Assembly: GCA_029532415.1 (NCBI GenBank)
Contig: JAQOTA010000071.1
Coordinates: 1,488,001-1,552,000, forward strand
Reading direction: 5' to 3'
DNA length: 64,000 nt
Source of the DNA: Marasmius tenuissimus
Lineage: Eukaryota > Basidiomycota > Agaricomycetes > Agaricales > Marasmiaceae
The notes beneath the pieces were generated by a model. That model saw only the letters and a program-made list of their open reading frames with translations. It made no database searches and was not told where the DNA came from. The translations under genes and the position numbers were made by a program. Below are positions 45,877 through 56,300 of this stretch, in pieces (the stretch's first letter is position 1; every line of letters starts with the position of its first letter).

Positions 45877-47322
45877 TCAGCATTGAGAATCGGACGCTGG
45901 CTTTGGTCTCTCGAGCTGAGATCCATGTGTCCATGCCTCTGACGATTGTACGTCGGGAGCGATGTGAATAGCTAGAGGCTGCATTGGATATGCCAAGTCG
46001 CCACGACCATCGCGATCTCCTTCGGCTCCGCTACTGGTCGAAACTCCGAAGCCTCGACTCAAGTCAATGACCGGGCCCGCACTCACGGTGGGTTCTTGCG
46101 AAGCTGCCTTTGCTCGTGCCCGATGACACCTCAAGTTGATAAGTCCAAACGAGATACCTGCGACCGGGGGGAGACAGTCGACGATGAGAGACTCGATGCG
46201 GTGTTTAGCGATGTAGGTAGCGATGAATACAATGAGAAACGAGCTGCGTTTTGAGGTCGTGAGTACCGAATTGAAGAAACAACCCGAGAATCTTCTGACC
46301 TGTAGAGCAAGGCACTCTCAATGAGGACAGCCGTCACAGCCTGATGTAGGTTGAGAGTAGTTGACGGGCCGTCTCTCTTTATAGTAGATAGATTACTCAC
46401 TGTTAGGTAGCTCGATCTTGCTGTCTTTTTGCTCCTGTAGGCGGAGCAACGTCGGTTTGTTGTCCAAATCCGCCATGCAATCAGACCTCCAATACGATCA
46501 ATACAGAGGAGAGTAGGAGTCGTGGATTCATACCAGTGCTATACACATTTGTCCTGTAATAAAGTGCCTGGTCAACCGTGTCCGGTCGTACAAAGAGATT
46601 CGAACTCACAAAACAGTAAAAATGGCCTCGCAGATCACCCAGGCTTGAGCGGACGCAGAGAAGATGTCCTTTCCTTTCTCGTAACTGGCCAATTCGTATG
46701 TTATACCAGATCCACCCACTAGCAAACTCGGTTGAACATCACCGTATTACTCACTTTGTTGATTGAAGATTCGTGCTCACCTGCAACCCCGATCACGCTC
46801 AACAAAGGTAGTAGAATGATAGAGTACTTGCGATTCCAGACGACCCAGAGTCGATACACCTGGACAACATTCTGTCAATACAAAAAGATGTCTTTATCAG
46901 ATAAACACTCACAATGATTAGATCCCCAGAGACGACCGAAGCCATGATAAGTCCCGTCTTTACCGCATAGATCTTCTGTGATAGATCTGCGTAGTACTCA
47001 AGAGGTGTCGTGCGCCCCTCGAACGCTTGGAACAACCTCATAACGTTACATATCCAATGCTATCCGGTCCTCAAGGTCAGTTGGGTTTAACATAAAGAGG
47101 GGTAAAAAAGCGCACAGCAGTGATTGTCACGGATAATGCGACCGCTCCGAGAAACATGGGCTGGCTGAGCAGACGAATTACACGTTTCATCCGCGGTGGC
47201 CGTTGCCCATCGTTCGAGCACAGAAGCCCAATGGATACGGTATTCAGGACGAAGAAAATCCCGTAGAGAAAGGTATTGATCACGATATCTGCGAGATTGA
47301 GAGGAATCAGAGGGAGAGGCAT
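45877..47322 (-). CDS. Seven-TM fungal membrane protein, family member F (tandem copy 4)
   Basis: Starts at 47322 (MPLPLIPLNLADIVINTFLY), very close to gene C. Checked parts: YYADLSQKIYAVKTGLIMAS, VYRLWVVWNRKYSIILLP, exon 4 with GITYELASYEKGKDIFSA, the 20-nt exon encoding TNVYST, LIAWRIWTTNRRCSAYRSKK, and the last exon with KHRIESLIVDCLPPVAGISF, DLAYPMQPLAIHIAPDVQSS and the end SDSQC. All junctions checked keep frame. The conserved DLAYPMQ..AIHI..D tail shared with C-E suggests a common cytosolic contact. Confidence 0.85.
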
Positions 47323-47940
47323 GGTTAGTGACCGGCAAGAGGACAGTGGTTATTTATGTACTCAACTGCCACCAAGTTTCTTGAATGTTCTTCTCAGGCC
47401 GCCACCACAATCAAGACTCACTCCAATTTATTTGATCCTCTTCCTGTATTCTGGGGACCGTTCAACAGATTAGTAAGTAACAACATGATGGTTGACAATG
47501 AATCAACACTGAATGGATTAGTATCACTTCTTTGATGCGGTGAACTGACTTGCCGTGGGTTTCCCATTCTTTTCTGCTGCTCTAGAGTTCCCTTGAACAT
47601 TCTCGGTAAGATTTCCGCGGATGATAAGTTGCGGTGGTGAAAGTCTCAAGCTCAAGTTTCAATGGCCGACCGTGGGATTACGCTAAACAAGAACTCACGG
47701 GAATTGCCGATCCCATTACGAGATACTAGAGGTATAAGTAAAAACATCGTGACCCCAGGTGTGAGAAATCATTTCCCTTTTCATCTCATTTTTCATTTTT
47801 TTTAGATGATGATGATGCAGATGTCCTATCGATTTCTTCAAAATCACTCCCCATCTCCAGTCTGCCATCGACGACGCCTCCTCCTCCATTCCTTCTTCTT
47901 CTTCTCGACAAGTTCAACATCACTCGGTGCCAAACGCGGA
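47323..47940. other. Upstream region shared by gene F and OLA1
   Basis: Divergent spacer. The gene F half contains the shared motif at 47699. The OLA1 half has a T-rich leader before 47805 and an in-frame upstream ATG (see findings). Confidence 0.5.
47699..47712. promoter_or_regulatory. Shared upstream motif, copy F
   Basis: GGGAATTGCCGATC, about 0.38 kb upstream of the gene F start, preceded by GACCGTGGGATTAC. Identical over 14 bp to copy C. Confidence 0.45.
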
Positions 47941-50115
47941 ATGCCTCCCAAAAAAGCCGCGGCTCAGGAGAAGAAAACTCTGTTGGGACGACCTGGTAAT
48001 AACCTCAAGATAGGCATCGTAGGTCTGTTTCTGTCCGGGTGAGGTGGTGAGGTGGTCGTTCATGCGTTTGTTTTTTTTTCTCTTTCTAGGTCTTCCGAAT
48101 GTAGGAAAATCGTCGTTTTTTAATGCTTTGTCCAATACGAGTGAGCGGGGGTTCTTCGTGGATTGGTTTGGTTTTTTTTTTTGAACGTGTTTGTTTTTTT
48201 CCTTCCTTCTTCTCGTTCGAAGGTCTGGGTGTCGCTGCCAACTACCCGTATGCAACGATTAACCCCGAGGTGCGTCGTGGATCTCATTCGTGAAAAGCTC
48301 CCTCTTATACGGATTTTTTCTATTTAATAGGAAGCACGTATCCCAGTCCCCGACGAACGCTTCGACTGGCTCTGCGAAACGTACAAACCCGCTTCCCGCA
48401 TCCCCGCCCACCTAACCTGCATCGACATCGCCGGTCTCACCGCCGTAAGTCCCCCTCCCCCTCTCCTCTTCCCCTCCCCTCTCTCCCTCCCCCACTCCCA
48501 CTCTCCCCTACTAACACCTCCCCAAAAGGGCGCCTCAACCGGCGCAGGCCTCGGCAACGCCTTCCTCTCGCACGTGCGCGCCGTCGACGGCATCTTCCAA
48601 GTCGTCCGCGCCTTCGACGACGCCGAAGTCATCCACGTCGAGGGAGACGTCGACCCGTGCCGCGACATGGACATCATCCAGACCGAGCTCCGGTTGAAGG
48701 ATATAGAGTGGGTCGAGAAGCATTTGGATGGGTTGAAGAAGACGGGGAGGAGTTTGGGGAGTAATAGTCTGGCGGATAAGGCGAGGAAGGAGGAGATTGT
48801 GAGTTGCTTTCCCCCGTTTACTTTTTTTTTTTTTTTGACTTGTGGGGCGGTTTTGTAGGCTACGGTGGAGAAGGTGTATAAGGTGTTGACGGAGGATCAG
48901 AAGGATGTGAGGAAGCAGGATTGGAATAATAAAGAGGTGAGTGGTGGGTTTTTGGTTTGTGTGTTGGGGTTTTTGGCCCTACTGCCGGATGAAAAAGAGC
49001 TTTTTGATGCTCGATTTCAACCCAGCTCGTCGAGGAGGGAGTAACGCCCCGTTGTTCCTATGAGATATTAAAACTTTTCTGAACACTCTTTATTCGTCTT
49101 GCTTGATTCCATCCAGTCGCTGATGCCTCTCTCTCTTTGTTGTCTAGGTAAATCACACTTCCGAACATCCTACCTCTTCCCTCTTTGCATGACGAGAAAA
49201 GTTATAAACTCAGCTCTTCGAGGCGGGAGTAACGCCCCATTATGCCTATGAGAACATTCACTATTCTGATTCTCTTCTCCCTTCTATCAACTATTCATGA
49301 GACGATCTTACTGACTTTCTCCACTCAGATAGACGTAGTCAACGGACTCCAACTGCTCACCGCAAAACCCGTGACATACCTCGTCAACCTCAGCGAGAAG
49401 GATTACATCAGGAAGAAAAACAAGTGGTATGTCCCCCCCTTCCCCCCTTCCCCCTCTTCTCGTTGGGCTCACCCGTACTGCGGAAAAGGCTCCCAAAGAT
49501 CAAAGCCTGGATCGACTCTCACAACCCCGGTGACCTCCTCATCCCATTCTCTGTCGCTCTGGAGGAACGCCTGGCACCGATGGAGCCAGACGGCAAGGAG
49601 GAGGAGCAGAAGAAGGTTGGGGCTGCGAGCGCGTTGCCGAAGATTACTACGGCTGGATATGCTAGTCTTGATGTTCGTGGGCGATTTTCGATTCGATTTT
49701 GCAGACTTGACTTTGACACCCCCTTGTTGTTTTTTTAGCTCATTCGGTACTTTACGTGTGGACCTGATGAAGTGCGTGCTTGGACGATTCGGAAGGGGAC
49801 GAAGGCGCCTCAGGCGGCTGGGGTTATTCAGTGAGTTGATGCTTTTTTTGTTTTCGTACATCTTTGCTGATGTCTTTCTCTTTCTCTACTTAGCTCTGAC
49901 TTTGAGAACAAATTCGTTTGTGGTGAAATCATGTCTTATGAGGATCTCAAGGAGAACGGGAGTGAAGCTGCCGTCAAGGCTGCTGGTAAATTGAGGCAGC
50001 AGGGGAAGCCGTATGAGAGTATGTCGCCTTTTTCTTGTGATTGTTTGATGTCTCGTACTCAAGTTCTTTTGTAGTGGTTGATGGGGATATTGCGTACTGG
50101 AAGGCTGGAGCGTAG
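47941..50115 (+). CDS. OLA1: Obg-like ATPase OLA1 (YchF family)
   Basis: Eleven exons (47941..48022, 48090..48140, 48223..48269, 48331..48444, 48529..48798, 48859..48936, 49329..49426, 49489..49672, 49739..49830, 49894..50018, 50075..50115) give 393 aa, the family length. Motifs: P-loop [15 protein letters not shown], switch sequence [11 protein letters not shown]3 DIAGLTAGAS, and the ATP-specifying region NLSEKDY. The C-terminal TGS domain runs from [20 protein letters not shown] to [16 protein letters not shown]1 is a cytosolic ribosome-associated ATPase. Intron 6 is 392 nt, versus about 50-85 nt for the rest, and contains a duplicated block. An in-frame upstream ATG at 47806 would add 45 residues. 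Confidence 0.93.
49024..49253. repeat. Direct repeat pair inside OLA1 intron 6
   Basis: Two 42-bp blocks, 49024..49065 and 49212..49253. Both begin AGCTC(G/T)TCGAGG(A/C)GGGAG and continue TAACGCCCC..CCTATGAGA. They differ at only a few positions and each follows a CAG. Confidence 0.75.
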
Positions 50116-50341
50116 TGCTAGGGTGTTGAGAAGAGAAAGACCTAGGGATGTAAAGAATTACCCCCCGTGTACCACTCGAGTCGTTAGATATACAACGTTT
50201 TTCATGACTCTGAGTACCCGTTCGGCTGTGACGGAATCCCGCCCTGTATCGCCGAGATGCTCGGTGGCGAATTAGGTCGGGGCAGGTTGTAGCTGTCAGT
50301 GTCTGTTTTTTCTTTTTCTTTTTCCTCTTCCCATCCCATCC

Positions 50342-51670
50342 ATGACTGTAACGCCCACGAACACGAAGTAAGTCAGTTTCTGTGGAAAAAATTCGACTCA
50401 AGCCTGAGAAAAAAATATCACTTGTAGCTTCTCCCCCCGAACAACACCTCTCACGCTCGAATCAAGCGTTCAAGTGCTTCTTCCCCCGATCCTCGCGCAT
50501 TTACTCGTCGCGTTCTTGAAATGTCACCCTGGGGAAACGCGAGTGGTGAGGTTGTTGCTGGTTCCGGTTGTTGTGGGGCTGGCGTGGAGGGCAGGAGCGG
50601 TGTTGGATGTGTCGAGTGGGTTTGAAGGGGATGAGAGGATGAGGTATTTGAATCAGGGGTTGTTGGTGCGTTAAACGTCGTTCTTTTTCTTGATGTCGGT
50701 TCTTATTTTCTTGTAGCTCGGTCTTACACTGATTTCGATGCAAAGTATAACATGGGGTCTCTCCCGGATGCCCTATCGAAGAACACTCGAACACGAACAC
50801 GAAGACACGACAAAAGTGACTGGTCTACGAAAAACACTCCTCGATTCCCTGGACTTATTCTGTGGGTCGCGCGGGTTGGGATGGAACTGGTCAAAGGGAC
50901 TCCACGTACCCGCACACACACGACCTGTGTCGAACGAGGCCATGTTCGTCTTGTACACACTCGCGTCGTTGGCGTTCCACATCGTGTTCTACGACACCAT
51001 TCACTACCACATCCAGAACGTTCCCCCCTTCGATCTGGTGTGTCCGAAAGGATCGTCGATTTTCGACGAGGAAAAGACCCCCCTGAGACGGTACGCACTG
51101 TCGACGGGGATCACGTTCATGGGTGGGTTCGTCGTATACGCGGCTATCCAGGTCGTGTATGACTTTGCGACGCTCGTGGGCGTGCTTGTCTTTCAACAGC
51201 ACCCGTCGAGGTGGCCGCCTGTGTTTGACGAGCCTTGGAAATCGACGTCGCTGAAGAGGTTTTGGGGGAGAGGATGGCATCAGATTTTTCGACATTGTTT
51301 TATTTCGTTTAGTTATCCGTTTGCGCGTGTGTTTGGTCGTGCTGGAGGCGTGATTGGGGCGTTCCTGGCGTCGGGGATGCTTCATTATCTCGGGCTGTGG
51401 GGGATGGGTGGGGGAGGGGATTGGAGGATGGTTGGGTTTTTCGTCGTGATGGGATTTGGGATCATTTTGGAGGACTTGTGGAGGAGAGTGACGGGGAAGA
51501 GGGTGTGTGGGGTGTACGGGTGGATGTGGACTATGGTTTGGGTTGTTGGGTGGGGGAACATGCTTGTGGATGCGTGGGCGAGGAAGGGTGTTGTTGCCGC
51601 CAATTTCTATCCTGAGGGATATCGACCTGCCGAGTGGCTCTTTGGCCGTCTTTCGTATGCTCAGTGTTAA
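50342..51670 (+). CDS. Wax-synthase-like MBOAT acyltransferase
   Basis: Exons 50342..50367, 50428..50665 and 50717..51670 give 405 aa. Multiple hydrophobic helices, with FVLYTLASLAFHIVFYDTIH in the middle and the wax-synthase block FWGRGWHQIFRHCFISFSYP, where the His residues are the likely acyl-transfer site. HYLGLWG and WMWTMVWVVGWGNMLVDAWA follow. Members act on alcohols or on terpenoid or polyketide products; no biosynthetic cluster is visible here, so the substrate is unknown. The tiny first exon (26 nt) was chosen because it provides the only ATG in phase. A 3' fragment of a paralogue lies near 57.6 kb. Confidence 0.83.
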
Positions 51671-53411
51671 TACCCTACAGTTATCAGCGTTGAATATTAG
51701 GAGATCTCGGCCTGAGAGGCAAGTCGCGAACAGAAACGCATCAAATCGGCGTCTTCGGGGGAGGTCGAGGCAGGTTTAATTGGTTTGAGGTGTTCAAGAG
51801 GTCCAAGGCCGTTTGGAAGAGGAGAACAGCGGGAATGAACACAAGAAACAAAGTCTTCTAGCGCGACGTCTATGCGCCGGACAAGCATGTACATACTGAG
51901 ACTCGAGTATCTTGCTGTAATCTTCTCCGGCGAGCATGGCGGTACCTATCTCTGTTCTTGGACATCTTCATTGACGAGAAACCAAAGGTTTGTGAGGGCA
52001 CTTCAACTACACAAGGACGAAAACCAGGTGCAGGAGAGGAGACCCATTCAAAGACGTGTTTGAAAAAAGTGAGTGGTCATCTGGTCAATCAAGTTCGAGT
52101 TGCCTGATCCAGTACTTCTTGAAACATGGAATTTGGTGCTTGAAGCGGGCTGTAATGGGCCTTGGAGGGCTATATAGCAGTACACACCCGCCAAGTCCTC
52201 AACAACGGCCCGAAATGTGTCGCAGAACGAGACACCCTTGCCAGTGTTCACCTTCCTTTCAACTCTCGAGTGCTACGGCGGCGTGTCGTTGACGATGTAC
52301 ATGTCAGTTGTCGATGGATCACGGACAAGTTCCGATCTGCCATTGATCTTGTAGACGACGGACTCAATCAATTGGTGACATCTCCAGGGCGCCAGCAATT
52401 AGAGTGCTCGTGTCGATTCAATCACGGTATCGGGAGTTCAGAAGATTCTTTTGGAGGATATCATATCAAGACAGCTTGAGCTTCGGAGCCACTGCTCAAT
52501 GGATCCCATGACTAGCTCAGGAGATTCCACCATGTGTTCGAGAGTCGAAACTGTCATGATATCCAGAAGGCACTGATAGGTTGATGGTGCATGGTGCGTT
52601 GTATCGCCTTCTCCATGTCTCTACATAACTGATCAAATGCCGCTACATTCCTACTCATCGATCAACGGTGAAGACACGATGCGCGGCTGCCCAATATCCA
52701 TCTCCCGTGTTCACCGACATTGACAGTGACCAGTTGACCGTCTCTAGACCATGTGCTCTACTAGGCAAGTGACTCCGAGTCCCAAAGGCCTACACTCACC
52801 TACTCACGACTGTGTGGGACGCGATTCATGTCGACCTCAAGCTTCTCGTGGTCGGACTGAACAGGATTTTGACTAATAGCGTCCACGAATATATCTTCAC
52901 GCCTCCCCCCCCGAAGTATCTTCACACTCACCCGCGAGGTAAGGGCATCCGAACTAGACTGTTCTCAAGCCATTTTAACGTTCTTGAAAGGTGTAATTGC
53001 CGACTAGCATGGACCGTCGTAAACGGTACGCTGGTTCGGAGTGTATTCGAGCCACAGATCGTAGGTGCGCGATATACGAAGCTAATTTCCCTTGTGGTCT
53101 GGTTCAAGTGACGGGAACAACCCTTACCAATGGTACCAAGGTTTCTTGATGTCTGTAGAAATCAGCCTGGGTCCCAACTGGGTCCTCAACAACTGATGAG
53201 GAAGGAAAACTCAGGGGCTGATCTAGGTGGCGTATTCGGTCCTCGCGTATCACAGCAAATTGAACTCTCGGCTGCGACGGGAGTCGAAGCACTGCTCTTG
53301 TATCTGATCACTGATGTGGCTTGACCGGCTGATGGACTGGGACTTGCAGAGGGATTTAAGAAACGGAGACCTCAGAAACCTCCCTACAGGCTACAGCCAC
53401 CCACAGACAGG
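51671..53411. other. Intergenic, about 1.7 kb, nothing recognised
   Basis: Only short frames with no coherent splicing. Composition is not different from other spacers. No repeats detected by eye. Confidence 0.5.
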
Positions 53412-55126
53412 ATGTTACGACGACTAGAACACGAACTGTCATCAGAGCTTTTGAATAGCACCATCGGTGAGTCTAGTGCTCATACTCGGATGTCATTGGT
53501 GAATCCCATCCTTAACCAAATTTTCCAGGCGCGCTCGAGGCCGGAAACATGATAGCATGCCTTCTCATGGGGGTCGTGACCATCCAGACCTATTACTATT
53601 ATTCAAAGTTTCCTAATGACCACGTTGCAGTGAAGACGATGGTGCGTCACCTTATCAACACCCGCTTCTGAATTATATTTACAAGTAGCAGGTCGCCTTC
53701 GTGTGGTGGGGAAATTCCTACTAGGTTAACGCCTTATGCAGTTCCCCTAAACTGTCTTTTTCAAATAGGCTCTGTGAACTTGGACACTCCATCTGTATCA
53801 GCCACGCGACTTATGTCATGACCATCGTTTCTTGGTCCGATTTTCGAGTCCTAGACTCTCCCCCCAAGACGCTGTCGACTGCAATCTTCTTCGCTGCTCT
53901 ATCCACCCCGCTTAGTGCGTCTACCCAGCGACTTCTAATCTGAAGTCGAACTCATTCAGAGCCGCCATACAGTACAGAGCTTTCTTGCCTGGCGTATCAA
54001 GGGAATGGCGTGCGTCTCGTATCTCGCTCGCTGACTCCGAGTATTCGTTTGCTTATGATCATAACTTTGCACTTCCAGGGGGTCTTGGACGCTAACACTC
54101 ATGTGCTGGTTAATGTCACTCGCCCGAATGGCCATGGCCCTGATCTCCTTTGTCCAAGGAATCAAAATGACCTCGCTTCAAGAGTGTCTGCGGGAATGGG
54201 GATGGTCAATCATAGCAACGATAGTTATTGGGGCTGCGAACGATGTCGTGATCACGTTATCTCTGATCTGGGTCCTCACCCAAAGACGCAGTGCTACGGC
54301 CTCGAAAAGGTAATGATTTGTGTGCCCCCCCCCCCCCCCATCTCCCATTGAAGGTGCCTCTGATTGGCTCGGATCTGTACACAGTACTCTCGCGGTTATC
54401 GACACCCTCATACTCTGGACGTTGGGTACGTGATCTTGAAGCCTTTCGGCGCGCCTCTCAGCGAAAACTAATCTTCAACCGAAGAAACTGGACTCTTGAC
54501 GAGGTGTGTGTCAGTCACGATCGGGTGCTCAGGGTACTCAAAGCCTATTGCGTTGTAACAGTGTGGCAGGAGTCCTCATGATGATCGTAGTAAGTAGTAG
54601 ACTGTGGACAATGGTAACAAGATTAACCTGACATTCGACAAAGCTTTTGGTGATGCCCCATAACTGTAAGTGTTTGCTGGCTCATCAAACCATCTAACGC
54701 CCCCTCATGCACCTCCTTTATAGTTATTTGGTTGGCCGTGTTCACGTTTTTGGCCAAATGTGAGTCGAAAACTGGGGCATTGTTGGGTCACCGCCGATAC
54801 TCACGACGAATAATTGATGATCCTGCTCAGTGTATTCAAATTCGTTGATGGCCGTGTGAGTAGTTTCGTCGACTTGTTCGATGTGAGGGAACAGAACGCT
54901 AATTGGAACCTTTTTGAACGGGTAGATTGACTGGCCGCGATACTCTGAGGGAGAAGGCAGGGAACGTCGTAGAGCTTTATCCTGCGACCGGACAGTTTGG
55001 CAACTCCACGTTCCGAGTCCGACGGGACACGCCCCGTACTACCACCCAGACGAGTGTGCGTACCACTTGCAATGTCTAAACGTCGGTTCACTGAGTTATA
55101 TCACAGCAACCTACCGACTCCGATGA
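53412..55126 (+). CDS. DUF6534-type multi-TM protein, possibly a pseudogene
   Basis: Reads MLRRLEHELSS, then GALEAGNMIACLLMGVVTIQ and YYYYSKFPNDHVAVKTM, a 14-nt exon (53692..53705) and CELGHSICISHATYVMTIVS. The next exons give VQSFLAWRIKGM, then ARMAMALISFVQGIKM, AANDVVITLSLIWVLTQRR, STLAVIDTLILWTLG, ETGLLTSVAGVLMMI and FIWLAVFTFLAKLYSNSLMA. This is the DUF6534 layout (seven helices, AND..LSL core). Exons before 53914 and after about 53960 do not share a reading frame through any normal splice choice I can find, so there is either a 1-nt frameshift or an unusual splice. The 3' end after 54850 is uncertain. Function unknown. Confidence 0.6.
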
Positions 55127-55559
55127 AGGATTCAACTTTGGTACGAATAAGACGATGGTGTATGAGGCTACTAACAGTATCGGTAATGGCGGTACGGTAG
55201 GTTGCATCTCTTTCGGTGCCTTCTGTCCTATGCTTATGACTTGCATTGCGACGATAAAATAGACCAACATCCTTATATCTCGAGATGTCGTGAGGGACTA
55301 GTGACTAAAGATGTGAAATGAGGCTTTGACGGATCGTTCAGGACAGAGCTGTACACGACCGCAAGGCTTTGTTTGCGATATGTGGGTACTGTCTTGCGGC
55401 TCTTTCTCACGGCTTCCTCCAGTCCGTTGACTGGCTGTAGCAAAACTGCTAACCTCTCGTTGCCTGCTCGTCCGGAGAATTCAATGTACAGTAATTCAGC
55501 GAAATCTGATTCAGACGTTGATTTTGTTGGAGCACGAGGGGACTGGGATATTGCCGCAA

Positions 55560-55780
55560 TGCAAAGCGCCACTCAGCGCTCAATAATCGAAGGACCACGT
55601 CGGGGAATATCTGTATTCCCGAAGCCTCACAGTGGTCCCTCTCGTTTGCTGACTCCCTGCTGTCGAAGAAACTGGGTTCTTGACCGGGTATTTGTCGGCC
55701 ACAGTCAGTTTCTCGGCGTCTACCCCTTGTTACACCAGTATGGGAATTGCTTATGATGATCATGGCAAGCGCTCAACGAC
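55560..55780 (+). pseudogene. Fragment of a second DUF6534 gene
   Basis: CGAAGAAACTGG(G)TTCTTGAC at about 55668 matches 54478 in the DUF6534 gene upstream, and similarity continues to the ATGATGATC stretch near 55755. The reading ETGFLTGYLSATVS corresponds to ETGLLTS. Flanking exons are not recognisable, so this looks like a decayed tandem copy. Confidence 0.5.
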
Positions 55781-56300
55781 GGACGGTGACATTGTTAACC
55801 GGGAGGGCCGGAGCCCGCCTTGCAAACGGGCGTTGTGTTTCCACAGAAAAATTATCGACTCGCGGGAATCGAACTTGTAATCGCTACATAATCTGTAGAA
55901 TACCCGTTCGTGAATTCATCGAGTTTGCAATTCCGAAATCTCAACCTTTTCCTTTGCTAGGGTGTACCTTCACGGAAAGGGAGCTCGAAGTAATCAAGGA
56001 TGAATATCAGGATATCTCGCCTGCCCGCCTTGGCTCACGCAAATAGCCACCTATGAAGTCGAGACATATCCGACGTTTGTTCGTACCCACATGAACACAC
56101 GATAATCGATAAGCTTTGAACGTGCACGCCATGAACGGAAATTGGGTTTCGAGTCATCGGCGAACTCGGCCGATAATTTGCCGACACTCCCAGGTTCGAT
56201 ATTTCCGAAATCGTCATAAATTTTTTCCGAATCCCTGCTCTTCTTCATTATCACATTAACACTTGGTCCCTGTACTCTCTCATAGAAGACTAGAGCAGAA
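55781..56300. other. Intergenic upstream of HIS1
   Basis: No gene recognised. A GCCCGC..GCGGGC-like hairpin near 55812-55830 was examined and is not a tRNA. Confidence 0.4.

Noticed and set aside
50342..51670. Secondary-metabolite gene cluster around the wax-synthase-like gene
   Set aside because: No polyketide, terpene, P450 or peptide synthetase gene is nearby.
55760..55890. tRNA-like sequence on either strand (GGGAATCGAAC and a GC hairpin)
   Set aside because: The T-arm-like piece does not pair with a matching stem, the hairpin loop has nine bases, and no D-arm or acceptor stem can be drawn.
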